DNA of 64,000 nt from Verrucomicrobiales bacterium. Lineage in GTDB: Bacteria > Verrucomicrobiota > Verrucomicrobiia > Verrucomicrobiales > SLCJ01. The DNA is taken from NCBI GenBank assembly GCA_024636835.1, contig JAGXGH010000140.1:1-64000 (forward strand), written 5' to 3'. Both the position numbers and the translations under genes were made by a program. Shown in pieces: positions 41,485 through 49,173 of this stretch. Position 1 is the stretch's first letter, and every line of letters begins with the position of its first letter. A model generated the notes under the pieces. That model searched no databases, was not told the DNA's origin, and worked only from the letters and a program-made list of their open reading frames with translations.

Positions 41485-42435
41485 TCATTTGCCGCAGTAT
41501 AAGCCGCAGGAAGTTTGAGCCGCTTCCAGTTCGTCGAATAATGCATCCGTAAAAAGTTCCGTTTGCAGCCGCTTCCTAAGCAACTTCGAAACCGCATCAA
41601 TCCGCTTTTGCACGATCCTGTCGAAGTTTTCGCGGATGTAGGACAGCGGCATGTCTTTACCTATCCACAAGAAGGCGTGCTTCTTGGTATTCTCGGAGTA
41701 GCCATTTTTAGCTTCTATGCTTTCCGCCTCGGTAAATAGATCCGGGTGGTGTTCGAGTAGTCCGCACCATTCATATCGCCGCTGATAAAAGCACATGTAA
41801 CAGTTTGGTCTAGAGCGCCACGCAAAGGTGCGGTCGAATATCCATTTAGGCAGTTCGTCGATTATCCACGCATCAGAGCCTAGCTCAGCGACTACGCCGT
41901 CATATATTCGCTGCCAGAAAAATGCTGGCGGCATGAGTCCCTTTCCTTCGACTAAGCGATAGACTAAGGGGAGATTCACCCCCATTTCTTTTAGCGGGTA
42001 TTTCACTCTCAGATTCTTTGTTTCCTGTGCGCCTGGGCGTTCTTCATCTGCGCGTATTCCGATGTAGATAGTTGCTTCATCCTTGCCGATATAGTCACGC
42101 ATTGGAAAGATTTTTGCGTATTTAGTGCAGTATCGAGCACGCGGTGATGGGAGTATTTTTTGCTCTTCGATGATCTTAGCTAGGCTTTTACCTGCTCGTA
42201 TAATTTTGATCCCCATGACCCGCTCTACTTTGTCTATCCATGCATAGGTGTCAGGCAGCTCCATCCGGGTGTCGTTGTAGATGTATTCGTATTCTAGCTC
42301 AGGCTGGCGAGCTGTTTGGATGATCGCCGCCGCCAATGAGTCCTTGCCGCTAATCGGGATAATATGCCGCATCCCCGAAGCCACAGAACCAGACGGAGCT
42401 AGCAATTCATTTCGTTCGTTCCTCACTGCATTCAT
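41485..42435 (-). CDS. PP-loop (PAPS reductase / DndC-like) family protein
   Basis: A 316-residue protein from the ATG at 42435, one base after the upstream stop. The N-terminal PP-loop is HIIPISGKDSLAAAII (residues 24-39), the ATP-pyrophosphatase motif of PAPS reductases, DndC and related enzymes. Later features are RYCTKYAKIFPM and RPNCYMCFYQRRYEW (three cysteines that could bind a Fe-S cluster or zinc). The family activates a substrate through adenylation or reduces sulfate; phages often carry one of unknown substrate. It lies in an island lacking the phage's GGATCC signature. Confidence 0.8.
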   Translation of the reverse strand: MNAVRNERNELLAPSGSVASGMRHIIPISGKDSLAAAIIQTARQPELEYEYIYNDTRMELPDTYAWIDKVERVMGIKIIRAGKSLAKIIEEQKILPSPRARYCTKYAKIFPMRDYIGKDEATIYIGIRADEERPGAQETKNLRVKYPLKEMGVNLPLVYRLVEGKGLMPPAFFWQRIYDGVVAELGSDAWIIDELPKWIFDRTFAWRSRPNCYMCFYQRRYEWCGLLEHHPDLFTEAESIEAKNGYSENTKKHAFLWIGKDMPLSYIRENFDRIVQKRIDAVSKLLRKRLQTELFTDALFDELEAAQTSCGLYCGK

Positions 42436-42436
42436 G

Positions 42437-42931
42437 CTAGTCCTTTTTGTTATAGTGCGGAATTCCATCCAGCAATCCATCAGGCAGATTACCCCGCCAA
42501 GAGATCCACCCCCAGGCTGACGGGATCTTAACTTTAAGTTTGTTGTTTTCAAAATCGATTCGATCCGCAGCAATAACAATGGATCCGTATCCGCTACGAT
42601 TGAATGGACTGAGATGACCACCATCAATAAGCGGCAGAGTAAGCAATCGCTTTGATCGAACGCTCCAGCTTCTCCAATGCCCTCGGCACAGATTCACCGG
42701 ACGACCCTGAACAGTAAACCATTTGGAATCCATTTGAGCACGACCAGCAATAGTTGATGGGATCTGAGAGTCGCAAGTATGTGGACATTGCTCACCAGTT
42801 TTCCTGCATCGCGCTTGGCATTGAGCCGTCCAGTCAGTAGGCCAATACTGTACGCCACCTTCTCTTTGTGGTTTTGGCGCAACAGGTGTTCGCATTGGCG
42901 AATTACTCATCGTTTTTTTATTGTCACTCAT
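42437..42931 (-). CDS. Hypothetical Cys-containing phage protein
   Basis: A 164-residue protein with CQARCRKTGEQCPHTC (four Cys, likely a metal site), a Trp/Tyr-rich middle and an acidic end. One base separates it from the PP-loop gene, and its start overlaps the end of the upstream DUF4031 gene. Function unknown. Confidence 0.6.
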   Translation of the reverse strand: MSDNKKTMSNSPMRTPVAPKPQREGGVQYWPTDWTAQCQARCRKTGEQCPHTCDSQIPSTIAGRAQMDSKWFTVQGRPVNLCRGHWRSWSVRSKRLLTLPLIDGGHLSPFNRSGYGSIVIAADRIDFENNKLKVKIPSAWGWISWRGNLPDGLLDGIPHYNKKD

Positions 42932-43880
42932 TTGTCGGTATAGTTTTAAAGTGACGAATTATCTCAACCATGCCACGGCGATCTGTTTCTATAGCCCCAA
43001 ACTTTACAGCCAACGCTCGCTTCGATTTGCAAATATCGTAATGCGGTGTCCTCCCCTTCTTGTTTTGAAACCACTTCCTTGCAATCCCAATCTTGGAAGC
43101 CATAGCGTGTAGCGCCTCTACATCCTTACTCATCATGTGACACATCATCATGCGCCCGTATGGATAGATCGCATCATCCACAAAAACATCAGAATTATTC
43201 ATCCCTCTCCCGTTCTTTGGAGACTGCTCAAAACACCCTTCTTGCTTAGGCTTTCCCGCTATGGATGCCTCACATCCTTTTTTCCCGCAGCTATATGAGC
43301 ATCCACAATAGATTGACCATCGACAACCAACACAATGTGATGAGCTAAAACTATTGAGCGGCACAGCCTTATTATCGCTGCCACCTTTGAAAACCTTCCT
43401 AGCAACACCGCCCTTCTCCTGAAAAATCCTCGCTGATTGCGGCAGATATTCATCGAACAATCCAGCAACAGTTATGTAGTTCTTGAAGTCGGCATAGAAT
43501 TTAAGCGCCGCTTTTATATCGTCAGTGAGATCATCCCAAGCAGAAGGCGGCTCTTCCGGTATCTCATTCGCCTCATCCGTGAAGTCCACAAATTGCCAAC
43601 CACCTGACTCAGTATCCATTACTGACGCCTTCCATCCCTGCTCGCCATTTTCCCATCGAACAATCACACCGACGCCATCAATACTAGTTGCCGCCATAAC
43701 CTCAATAAACTCATCACCATGCGAGATCGCCGTGAGCCTATGCCACCGCAGACCATTCACCGAAGATAGATTACACTCAATAATAGACTCCCTATCTCCA
43801 TGCCACCCGCATTTATAGCACACCGGATAATCGCCAGCGAGAAATTTAAGGTTGTAGTTACATTTTGGACATTGCTCCAT
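42924..43880 (-). CDS. DUF4031 protein with N-terminal zinc ribbon
   Basis: A 318-residue protein. The N-terminus is a zinc ribbon (CPKCNYNLKFLAGDYPVCYKCGW). A middle region contains another Cys cluster (HCVGCRWSIYCGCSYSCG). The C-terminal part (about 232-300) has DVFVDDAIYPYGRM, CHMMSKDVEALHAMASKIG and HYDICKSKRALAVKFGAIE, matching the DUF4031 domain of phages and bacteria. Its function is unknown, but conserved His/Asp residues suggest catalysis or metal binding. The fusion with zinc ribbons is unusual. Confidence 0.75.
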   Translation of the reverse strand: MEQCPKCNYNLKFLAGDYPVCYKCGWHGDRESIIECNLSSVNGLRWHRLTAISHGDEFIEVMAATSIDGVGVIVRWENGEQGWKASVMDTESGGWQFVDFTDEANEIPEEPPSAWDDLTDDIKAALKFYADFKNYITVAGLFDEYLPQSARIFQEKGGVARKVFKGGSDNKAVPLNSFSSSHCVGCRWSIYCGCSYSCGKKGCEASIAGKPKQEGCFEQSPKNGRGMNNSDVFVDDAIYPYGRMMMCHMMSKDVEALHAMASKIGIARKWFQNKKGRTPHYDICKSKRALAVKFGAIETDRRGMVEIIRHFKTIPTNE

Positions 43881-43925
43881 AACTAGTAATTTACACGATA
43901 AGAAAGGTTCTTACAATTAAAACCT

Positions 43926-44468
43926 TTAAGGATTCTGATCATCAACCACACAGCCATCCCTTAACCTCCAATAACGATAGTTACTTTTACGGGCGATCTT
44001 ATAACGATCCTCGTAACTCATCTTGTCTTTCCGTAGCTTCACCGCACGTCTCTTAATGACCATCCGCCCATTATCCGGAACAACAATCAGGCCAGCAAAG
44101 TCAGGGATCTCAGAAACATCAGCCACACCCTCAGTAACCACATACCAAAAGTAATTCACAGGAAGATCCCCATCAATAAGTGCCTGGTATTTCGGCTTCT
44201 TGTTTGGATGAGTCGTTTGATCCCTGAAGTTCAACCCCCTGTATTCATCAACCCTCAAATCCCTAAAACGAACCATCTTCTTTTTATCCGCAAGAAAATC
44301 AGATCGAGAAACCTTGATCTCAAACTCATCGCTCAAGCCAGACTTGCGAATAGCAAAAAAATCCGCCTCACTGTCATTAGCAATGTAGACATTCGGAATC
44401 ATCAACTCATACCTTTGAATGCGATAAGGATAGGTAGCCAGCTTGTTAATAATATCAGACTCTTTCAT
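43926..44468 (-). CDS. PD-(D/E)XK nuclease-like protein
   Basis: A 180-residue protein. Residues 20-62 (ELMIPNVYIANDSEADFFAI, then LSDEFEIKVSRSDFLAD) fit a PD-(D/E)XK nuclease core. Asp36 lies in ADFF, then Glu50 and Lys52 in FEIKV, with a helix after it. MmcB-type and VRR-NUC-like phage proteins have this arrangement. It could cut branched or replicating DNA. It lies between the DUF4031 and DUF3310 genes. Confidence 0.72.
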   Translation of the reverse strand: MKESDIINKLATYPYRIQRYELMIPNVYIANDSEADFFAIRKSGLSDEFEIKVSRSDFLADKKKMVRFRDLRVDEYRGLNFRDQTTHPNKKPKYQALIDGDLPVNYFWYVVTEGVADVSEIPDFAGLIVVPDNGRMVIKRRAVKLRKDKMSYEDRYKIARKSNYRYWRLRDGCVVDDQNP

Positions 44469-44474
44469 AAATAA

Positions 44475-44756
44475 TTACTCTCCATCATTCTCTCTTCGGG
44501 CGATCTCCCTCTCGATATACCACTTGGCCTTCTTGAGATCCTCAATGGACTTACCCTTCTCATCCGCCCGCCAAATATATTTAACCGCGTTGCCCAAACA
44601 AAACCCCATGTGCTCAGTGATCTGAATACATTCAACCCCCGATGGATGAGTGGTATAGTGCGGCGGATGATTCACCATATCCAGCCGAGACTCCGGAGGA
44701 CTAGGCCGATCAATCACAGGCTTAACATAGCCACCATTACCAACTCCTTCACTCAT
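44475..44756 (-). CDS. DUF3310 protein
   Basis: A 93-residue protein with the full DUF3310 signature: NHPPHYTTHPSGVECIQITE, FCLGNAVKYIWRADEKG and IEDLKKAKWYIEREI. The family is common in phages and is associated with nucleotide metabolism (sometimes labelled nucleotide kinase), but its reaction is not established. It overlaps the upstream gene by 8 bases. Confidence 0.88.
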   Translation of the reverse strand: MSEGVGNGGYVKPVIDRPSPPESRLDMVNHPPHYTTHPSGVECIQITEHMGFCLGNAVKYIWRADEKGKSIEDLKKAKWYIEREIARRENDGE

Positions 44757-45042
44757 CGATAGCCCCCCTCTCCCTCATCCCGATAACCACCCCTCGATGA
44801 TCCAAGCGGAGGACAAAATCATCCACGCCATCCGAAGAGAACATGAGTCCACAGGCCGCGCAGAAAGGCACGGACTCTCCATCGCAGTGCTGATACATCA
44901 GCAAACTCACACAGGACGGGCACCTACGTTGATCAGGATCCAAAACCATCAACTGCTGGCCTAAAGTATGCAAGCCGCCCACCCTCTTCACAAGAGCGGC
45001 ATACTGCCGATCAGACATGAACGAGAGATCACAAACCATCAT
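44749..45042 (-). CDS. Hypothetical zinc-ribbon protein
   Basis: A 97-residue protein from the ATG at 45042, which overlaps the upstream TGA (ATGA). It has a central zinc ribbon (CPSC and CAAC, 24 residues apart). The N-terminal helix includes SDRQYAALVKRVGG. Function unknown. Confidence 0.6.
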   Translation of the reverse strand: MMVCDLSFMSDRQYAALVKRVGGLHTLGQQLMVLDPDQRRCPSCVSLLMYQHCDGESVPFCAACGLMFSSDGVDDFVLRLDHRGVVIGMRERGAIDE

Positions 45043-45221
45043 GCAGCAGCCCCCCACTGCACATTCAAACCCAAGCCGAAAAACGTCCACCTGATTGCAA
45101 TCGAAAAACCAGGCCGCCCATCCCAATCAGAATCAATCTCAGCACTCAAGGCCGCGATCCCAATACAAGGCAAGACCTCGAAAACATCAGGATGACCTAT
45201 AAAATAAATTTCCACATCCAT
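45039..45221 (-). CDS. Hypothetical small protein
   Basis: A 60-residue beta-rich protein (VEIYFIGHPDVFEVLP start, RWTFFGLGLNVQWG end) whose TGA overlaps the next ATG. The spacing supports a real gene. No family recognised. Confidence 0.5.
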   Translation of the reverse strand: MDVEIYFIGHPDVFEVLPCIGIAALSAEIDSDWDGRPGFSIAIRWTFFGLGLNVQWGAAA

Positions 45222-45253
45222 ATTAAAACCTTCTATTTAAAAACACCTTAGCA

Positions 45254-45937
45254 CTACGACTTAATCACACCGATACTATCCGAGTCTGAAAAATCAGAGA
45301 GATCCGGCGTATCCTCAAGCATCGCTACCCTTGGCCTCTCAAGGTAACTGATAACCGCAGCGGCCTGTCTGCACTGCAACGCAACATCAGATATCGGATC
45401 ATGCTTCTCACCCTCCCTAGCAAATTCAAAAGATTCCTTTCCATGCAGATCCCTAAGTTTTCGTAAAGGAGTCCTCAAATCAATCTCATTCAAATAATTC
45501 CAGAAAGGCTTACCCCCCAAGCAGTCAATAATGTCCCTGAGAATCGCAGCATCAAATGATGTTCCCTTACACCAGAACTCAACCTTATCGAGATCCACAG
45601 CCATTGTCTCCAAAGCGAAGGCCTCAATAACATCAGGAACCGATGATAACGGGATCTCATCAACCGTATCATCACCCATCAATGCAGCGAAAAGAGCAAA
45701 GTTCTCCAAGACCCAAAACTCCAAAGTATCTTTCGATGTGGTTCTTCCAGCCTCCCTCTGGCCATCCAGAGAAATTCGATAGGTTTTGGATTCAAGGATC
45801 TCTCCAGTCATCCCATCGAAACAGGCCATCGCCACACAGAACACCGCACTACGAACACCCGTGCCAAGCGACTCGAAATCAACCATCATCCGATGCGGAT
45901 GCTCTTCTACTGTTCCCTTAATATTATTATCACTCAT
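45254..45937 (-). CDS. DnaQ-like 3'-5' exonuclease (Rv2179c/DUF5051-like)
   Basis: A 227-residue protein from the ATG at 45937, preferred because it follows the AAACAACA leader. The first motif is MVDFESLG (Asp20, Glu22). Motif II is FWCKGTSFDAAILRD and motif III is HDPISDVALQCRQAA. This is the DEDD exonuclease fold. It may trim RNA or DNA ends. The C-terminus reads DSDSIGVIKS, echoing the IGV end of both terminase subunits. It overlaps the end of the HTH gene by 8 bases. Confidence 0.8.
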   Translation of the reverse strand: MSDNNIKGTVEEHPHRMMVDFESLGTGVRSAVFCVAMACFDGMTGEILESKTYRISLDGQREAGRTTSKDTLEFWVLENFALFAALMGDDTVDEIPLSSVPDVIEAFALETMAVDLDKVEFWCKGTSFDAAILRDIIDCLGGKPFWNYLNEIDLRTPLRKLRDLHGKESFEFAREGEKHDPISDVALQCRQAAAVISYLERPRVAMLEDTPDLSDFSDSDSIGVIKS

Positions 45938-46193
45938 TGTTGTTTGTTTCATTTTGTAAATCAACTTGACTCATTAACGGCTCATAGAGGCCGCGACACT
46001 TGATCAGTTCACGCGCCTCATCGTTGAGGTATTCCCATACCAGCGGCCATGTCCTCTTTCCGGTAGCCTTACCGGAAAGCATATCGTGTAAATGCTGACG
46101 AGCGCACCCAACATACCTGGCCAGCTTAGACGTATTGAGACGTTGCTGCTTCAACGCCATCCTCCAACTGTGACGGAAATCAGAATCACCCAT
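45930..46193 (-). CDS. Helix-turn-helix protein
   Basis: An 87-residue protein whose N-terminal 50 residues (WRMALKQQRLNTSKLARYVGCARQHLHDMLSGK) read as an XRE-like HTH with a possible recognition helix. The tail is Asn/Glu-rich. It overlaps the upstream glycosyltransferase gene by 8 bases and the downstream exonuclease gene by 8. A second candidate DNA-binding regulator beside the one at 3487. Confidence 0.7.
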   Translation of the reverse strand: MGDSDFRHSWRMALKQQRLNTSKLARYVGCARQHLHDMLSGKATGKRTWPLVWEYLNDEARELIKCRGLYEPLMSQVDLQNETNNNE

Positions 46194-47367
46194 TCAGCCC
46201 TCCCTTCAACGCCTTACCAAGATCCGTCCAACCAGCATCGCAAGACATGTCCCCATGTCTTGCCCATTGCAGCTGACGATTAGATCCAACCGTCTTCGCC
46301 TTCATCTTACCAAGGATCACACGAACCGCAGAAGCCTCATCAACCTGCACCGTCTGTAGACCACGGAAGCCAGCCATGATGCGCTGCTCATGGAAGCAAT
46401 CACAAACACCGACAGAAGGAACGCACTCTTCACTACCAATCACTACAGAGCCAAAGGCCATGGACTCAACAGCCATGCACTTGTAAGCTTCCCTTGTAGA
46501 TCCAGCCACCCATACATCAGCTCCAGCCATCAGCGAGCGCCAATGTTCAAGCCGACTGCAAGCCGTCCAGTCCGTGAAGAAATTAGTCTCGGCCGAAGTC
46601 AGTCCAAAAGAAGTAAAGATATCCATGATCATCTCCTTTGAAGGAACCAAGCCAGCAAAAACCATAACCGGAGGATCAGCCGGAGGATCCTTTAACTTCC
46701 GGTAAGACGATACAGCCGAGGCGAACCATGCCGCAATCCGGCACCACTCCCCATCCCCTCCGGTAGCCTCGGCACCGCACACGAATACACGCCTACCCAC
46801 CCACCGCTGACGCGAATCATTTCGCGCCTTCACCCTAAGCTCATCATCCGGATCCGAAAGCAATCGAACACTCGGCAACTCAGCAGGAAAGCAATCCTCT
46901 TTAAGATGTGCCTTCTGCAATCTGCTCGACGGAACAACATAATTCACATCACGGAGGACAGACAACTCACTCGACCACCATCCACCTGAGTCCGTAACAA
47001 TCCACGACACATGGCCACCCTTGGCATGAACAAGCGCAAATAGATTTGCCAGAGATTGCGTAGCACCAGCCAGCGGCATCTCCACCATCAAATGAAAACC
47101 ATCAGGCATCATATCGATAATCTCACGCATCCGTTCACAATTCCGATGGCTGCACCAGAGATCGCCGAAAGCACCGGATCCATCGATACTGTGTATAGAG
47201 CGATCCCCAAAAAGCGATCTCGCCTTATTGATGAACCCATCGACAGACCAGATCGCAACCTCACTAAAGATCCCTCTCTTCACCCATGCCTTATATCTAA
47301 GCCCCCTCAGCTGTCCATCCATCGACGCATCAGGATCCGTTGATATCACGAAAAGAGGGACACTCAT
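46186..47367 (-). CDS. GT-B type glycosyltransferase
   Basis: A 393-residue protein. The C-terminal half has GADVWVAGSTREAYKCMAVESMAFGSVVIGSE, the donor-binding segment of GT4-type (GT-B fold) enzymes (E-x-x-x-x-x-x-E and adjoining Gly). The N-terminal Rossmann half is divergent. Unlike most genes here it has a strong Shine-Dalgarno sequence (AAAGGAGG) 7 bases before the ATG. It is the last gene before the attachment site, a classic place for lysogenic-conversion cargo that alters host surface glycans. Confidence 0.75.
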   Translation of the reverse strand: MSVPLFVISTDPDASMDGQLRGLRYKAWVKRGIFSEVAIWSVDGFINKARSLFGDRSIHSIDGSGAFGDLWCSHRNCERMREIIDMMPDGFHLMVEMPLAGATQSLANLFALVHAKGGHVSWIVTDSGGWWSSELSVLRDVNYVVPSSRLQKAHLKEDCFPAELPSVRLLSDPDDELRVKARNDSRQRWVGRRVFVCGAEATGGDGEWCRIAAWFASAVSSYRKLKDPPADPPVMVFAGLVPSKEMIMDIFTSFGLTSAETNFFTDWTACSRLEHWRSLMAGADVWVAGSTREAYKCMAVESMAFGSVVIGSEECVPSVGVCDCFHEQRIMAGFRGLQTVQVDEASAVRVILGKMKAKTVGSNRQLQWARHGDMSCDAGWTDLGKALKGGLNG

Positions 47368-47391
47368 AGCGCGGCCTCCTTTGTTTCTAAC

Positions 47392-47504
47392 TGGATATAA
47401 TTGGATATAATTAAATCCGAATTGCTACCCAAATTGCTACCCTTAGCAAAACAGAGGATCAGCAAGAACCACCTAACACACTGATAACCAATGCGTTGAA
47501 ATGG
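47392..47504. other. Prophage right end / attachment region
   Basis: Two exact TGGATATAAT units (47392-47411) are followed by two ATTGCTACCC units 12 bases apart (47421-47442), then the tRNA 3' end. Short direct repeats next to a tRNA end are typical integrase arm sites. The exact att core cannot be fixed without the left end. Confidence 0.6.
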
Positions 47505-47576
47505 TGCGCGGTGAGGGATTTGAACCTGCGACATCATGCGTGTGAAGCATGCGCTCTACCCCTGAGCTAACCGCGC
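47502..47576 (-). tRNA. tRNA-Val(CAC)
   Basis: A 75-nt tRNA gene with encoded CCA. Acceptor stem GCGCGGT/ACCGCGC, D-stem GCTC/GAGC, anticodon stem CATGC/GCATG with loop TTCACAC (anticodon CAC) and T-loop TTCAAAT are all visible. Two of the five T-stem pairs (C50-T64 and A51-C63) do not pair. This could mean that the 3' half was contributed by the phage on integration. The 3' end faces the prophage. Confidence 0.92.
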
Positions 47577-47676
47577 GTCACCGTGTGAACGGATGAGAAA
47601 CTGGCACTATCCAAACAGTCTGACAACTACTTTTTTCTCCCGGGTTGGATGAAAAATCAACGCCACCAGAATTTGT

Positions 47677-48945
47677 CTAAAGCGACTTCACCATCACCAG
47701 ACTGTGACGGCCCGAAGCTTCCAACTTGGAGCGCCGTTCCTCTGGCAAGTCGGCCATCGACCCCTCGATAAACCCTAGGGTTTCGACAAAATAATCTTTC
47801 GCCCGTGTGGTCAAAGCCACAACGCGTTTTACCTCGGCGCCTTTGGCCATTTTTAGGGCATAGTCGACCAGACGTCTGGCATACCCTTGGTTTTCGTGGT
47901 CGCGCTTTACATAAAGGCACGCGAGTTCCGCCACCTCTTCACCATGGTATTGATGAAGGGCTACACTGCCGACCAGATTACCATCCACTTCAATGACACG
48001 GTAGTCGCCGATGCGGTCAAAAATCTCAGCGGCGCTGCGGTTCACCAATGCATCGTCAGCGACCGAATTACGGATCATCGAAAGCATATCCGGCACATCC
48101 TTGCCTTCCAAGGGGCGGACGCGCAGGTAGTGATCAGAAAACATCATCAAACCCACGCCTTCGTTGGAGAAGACTTCGGCTAGCAGTGCATCGTTTTCCA
48201 AACCATTGAGAAAGTGCGCGCGCGACACACCGTTCTCACAGGCGCGACGTGCATGATCGACACGTATTGTCCAATGCTCATCGAGCTTCTCAGTGAGCGC
48301 TCCAGCATCTTCAACCGCGACGGCGAGATGAGGTCTATCCTCGGTGAGTAATGGCACGGGTTCACCACAGAGAAAAATCAGCTTATCGGCATTTAACGCG
48401 GACGCGACCTTCCGGCCGACGGCATCGGAGTTCACCCGCATTGTATTACCTGTCGATGTAATGACTGTCGGTGATAACACCGGAATGATCCGACTATCGA
48501 GCATCGCCTGCAGTGCTCCGGCATCGACCCAGGAGACCCGACCGGTAAACTGTTGATCGACCCCTTTGACCACGCCTTCGGAATGGCCGTGGATGGCATT
48601 CACCGACGCGGCACGCAAACGCACACCGGCGAGCTGACGCAGTATTTCAAAGTTCAGGCTAGTGATCGCATCGAGTGACAAATCGAAGGTCGGCTCATCG
48701 GTGATACCGCAACCATCATCGGAGGAAAGCGTCACACCGCGCTTGCTCGCAAGTTCTCTAATCTGCGCACCCGCTCCATGCACCAGCACCACACGCACGC
48801 TGAGCGACTGCAACACCGCGATATCCAACAGTAAGTTCGAGAATACCTCAGACGACGCAACCGCGCCATCGATCGCAATCACGAACGTTTTGTTCTGAAA
48901 CTGTGGGACATATTGAAGAATCCCTCTGAGGTCACCGAAGCCCAT
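47677..48945 (-). CDS. argA: N-acetylglutamate synthase (amino-acid N-acetyltransferase)
   Basis: A 422-residue protein from the ATG at 48945; the ORF further upstream has no conserved residues. Residues 1-275 form an amino-acid kinase fold (TFVIAIDGAVASSEVF, then VLVHGAGAQIRELA). The C-terminal part is a GNAT acetyltransferase (LACLYVKRDHENQGYARRLV, the acetyl-CoA binding loop). This AAK-GNAT fusion is bacterial ArgA, which makes N-acetylglutamate, the first step of arginine synthesis, and is feedback-regulated by arginine. It is the first host gene past the tRNA. Confidence 0.92.
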   Translation of the reverse strand: MGFGDLRGILQYVPQFQNKTFVIAIDGAVASSEVFSNLLLDIAVLQSLSVRVVLVHGAGAQIRELASKRGVTLSSDDGCGITDEPTFDLSLDAITSLNFEILRQLAGVRLRAASVNAIHGHSEGVVKGVDQQFTGRVSWVDAGALQAMLDSRIIPVLSPTVITSTGNTMRVNSDAVGRKVASALNADKLIFLCGEPVPLLTEDRPHLAVAVEDAGALTEKLDEHWTIRVDHARRACENGVSRAHFLNGLENDALLAEVFSNEGVGLMMFSDHYLRVRPLEGKDVPDMLSMIRNSVADDALVNRSAAEIFDRIGDYRVIEVDGNLVGSVALHQYHGEEVAELACLYVKRDHENQGYARRLVDYALKMAKGAEVKRVVALTTRAKDYFVETLGFIEGSMADLPEERRSKLEASGRHSLVMVKSL

Positions 48946-48952
48946 GGCTGTA

Positions 48953-48984
48953 TGGTCATTGGTCAATGGCCATTGGTCAATGGG
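48953..48984. repeat. Short heptamer-type tandem repeat upstream of argA
   Basis: On the minus strand ATTGACC, AATGGCC, ATTGACC and AATGACC follow each other with a period of 7, right upstream of the argA start. Shorter related units (TGACAAT, TGACCAT) stand just before the divergent gene at 49174. Confidence 0.75.
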
Positions 48985-49173
48985 ATTTCCACGGCGAGAC
49001 AATTTTTCAGCCCACCACAAACTGCCTGATGCGTGATGCTCGGCGGGGATAACGGTTGATTGGCGGACGCTGAGCGGAGGACTGTTTTAGGTTTTAGCTG
49101 GAGCCCGATGCCTAACGCCGTCTGCTACCTGATCCCTCTTGACTCCTGCCCACTGACAATTGACCATCCCACC

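Larger units (their letters stand above)
1..47510. mobile_element. Prophage (siphovirus type), left end outside window, right end at tRNA-Val
   Basis: The region holds a full late-gene set (terminase, portal, protease, scaffold, capsid, tail tube, tail chaperone with frameshift, tape measure, fibres, lysis genes) plus small accessory genes. The right limit is put at the 3' end of the tRNA-Val gene, since ordinary host genes begin beyond it and tRNA 3' ends are classic attachment sites. No tyrosine integrase is visible in the window; it may lie left of position 1. Late genes are split between strands in several blocks, which is unusual and suggests mosaic assembly. The lysis, head and tail modules look intact. 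Confidence 0.93.
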
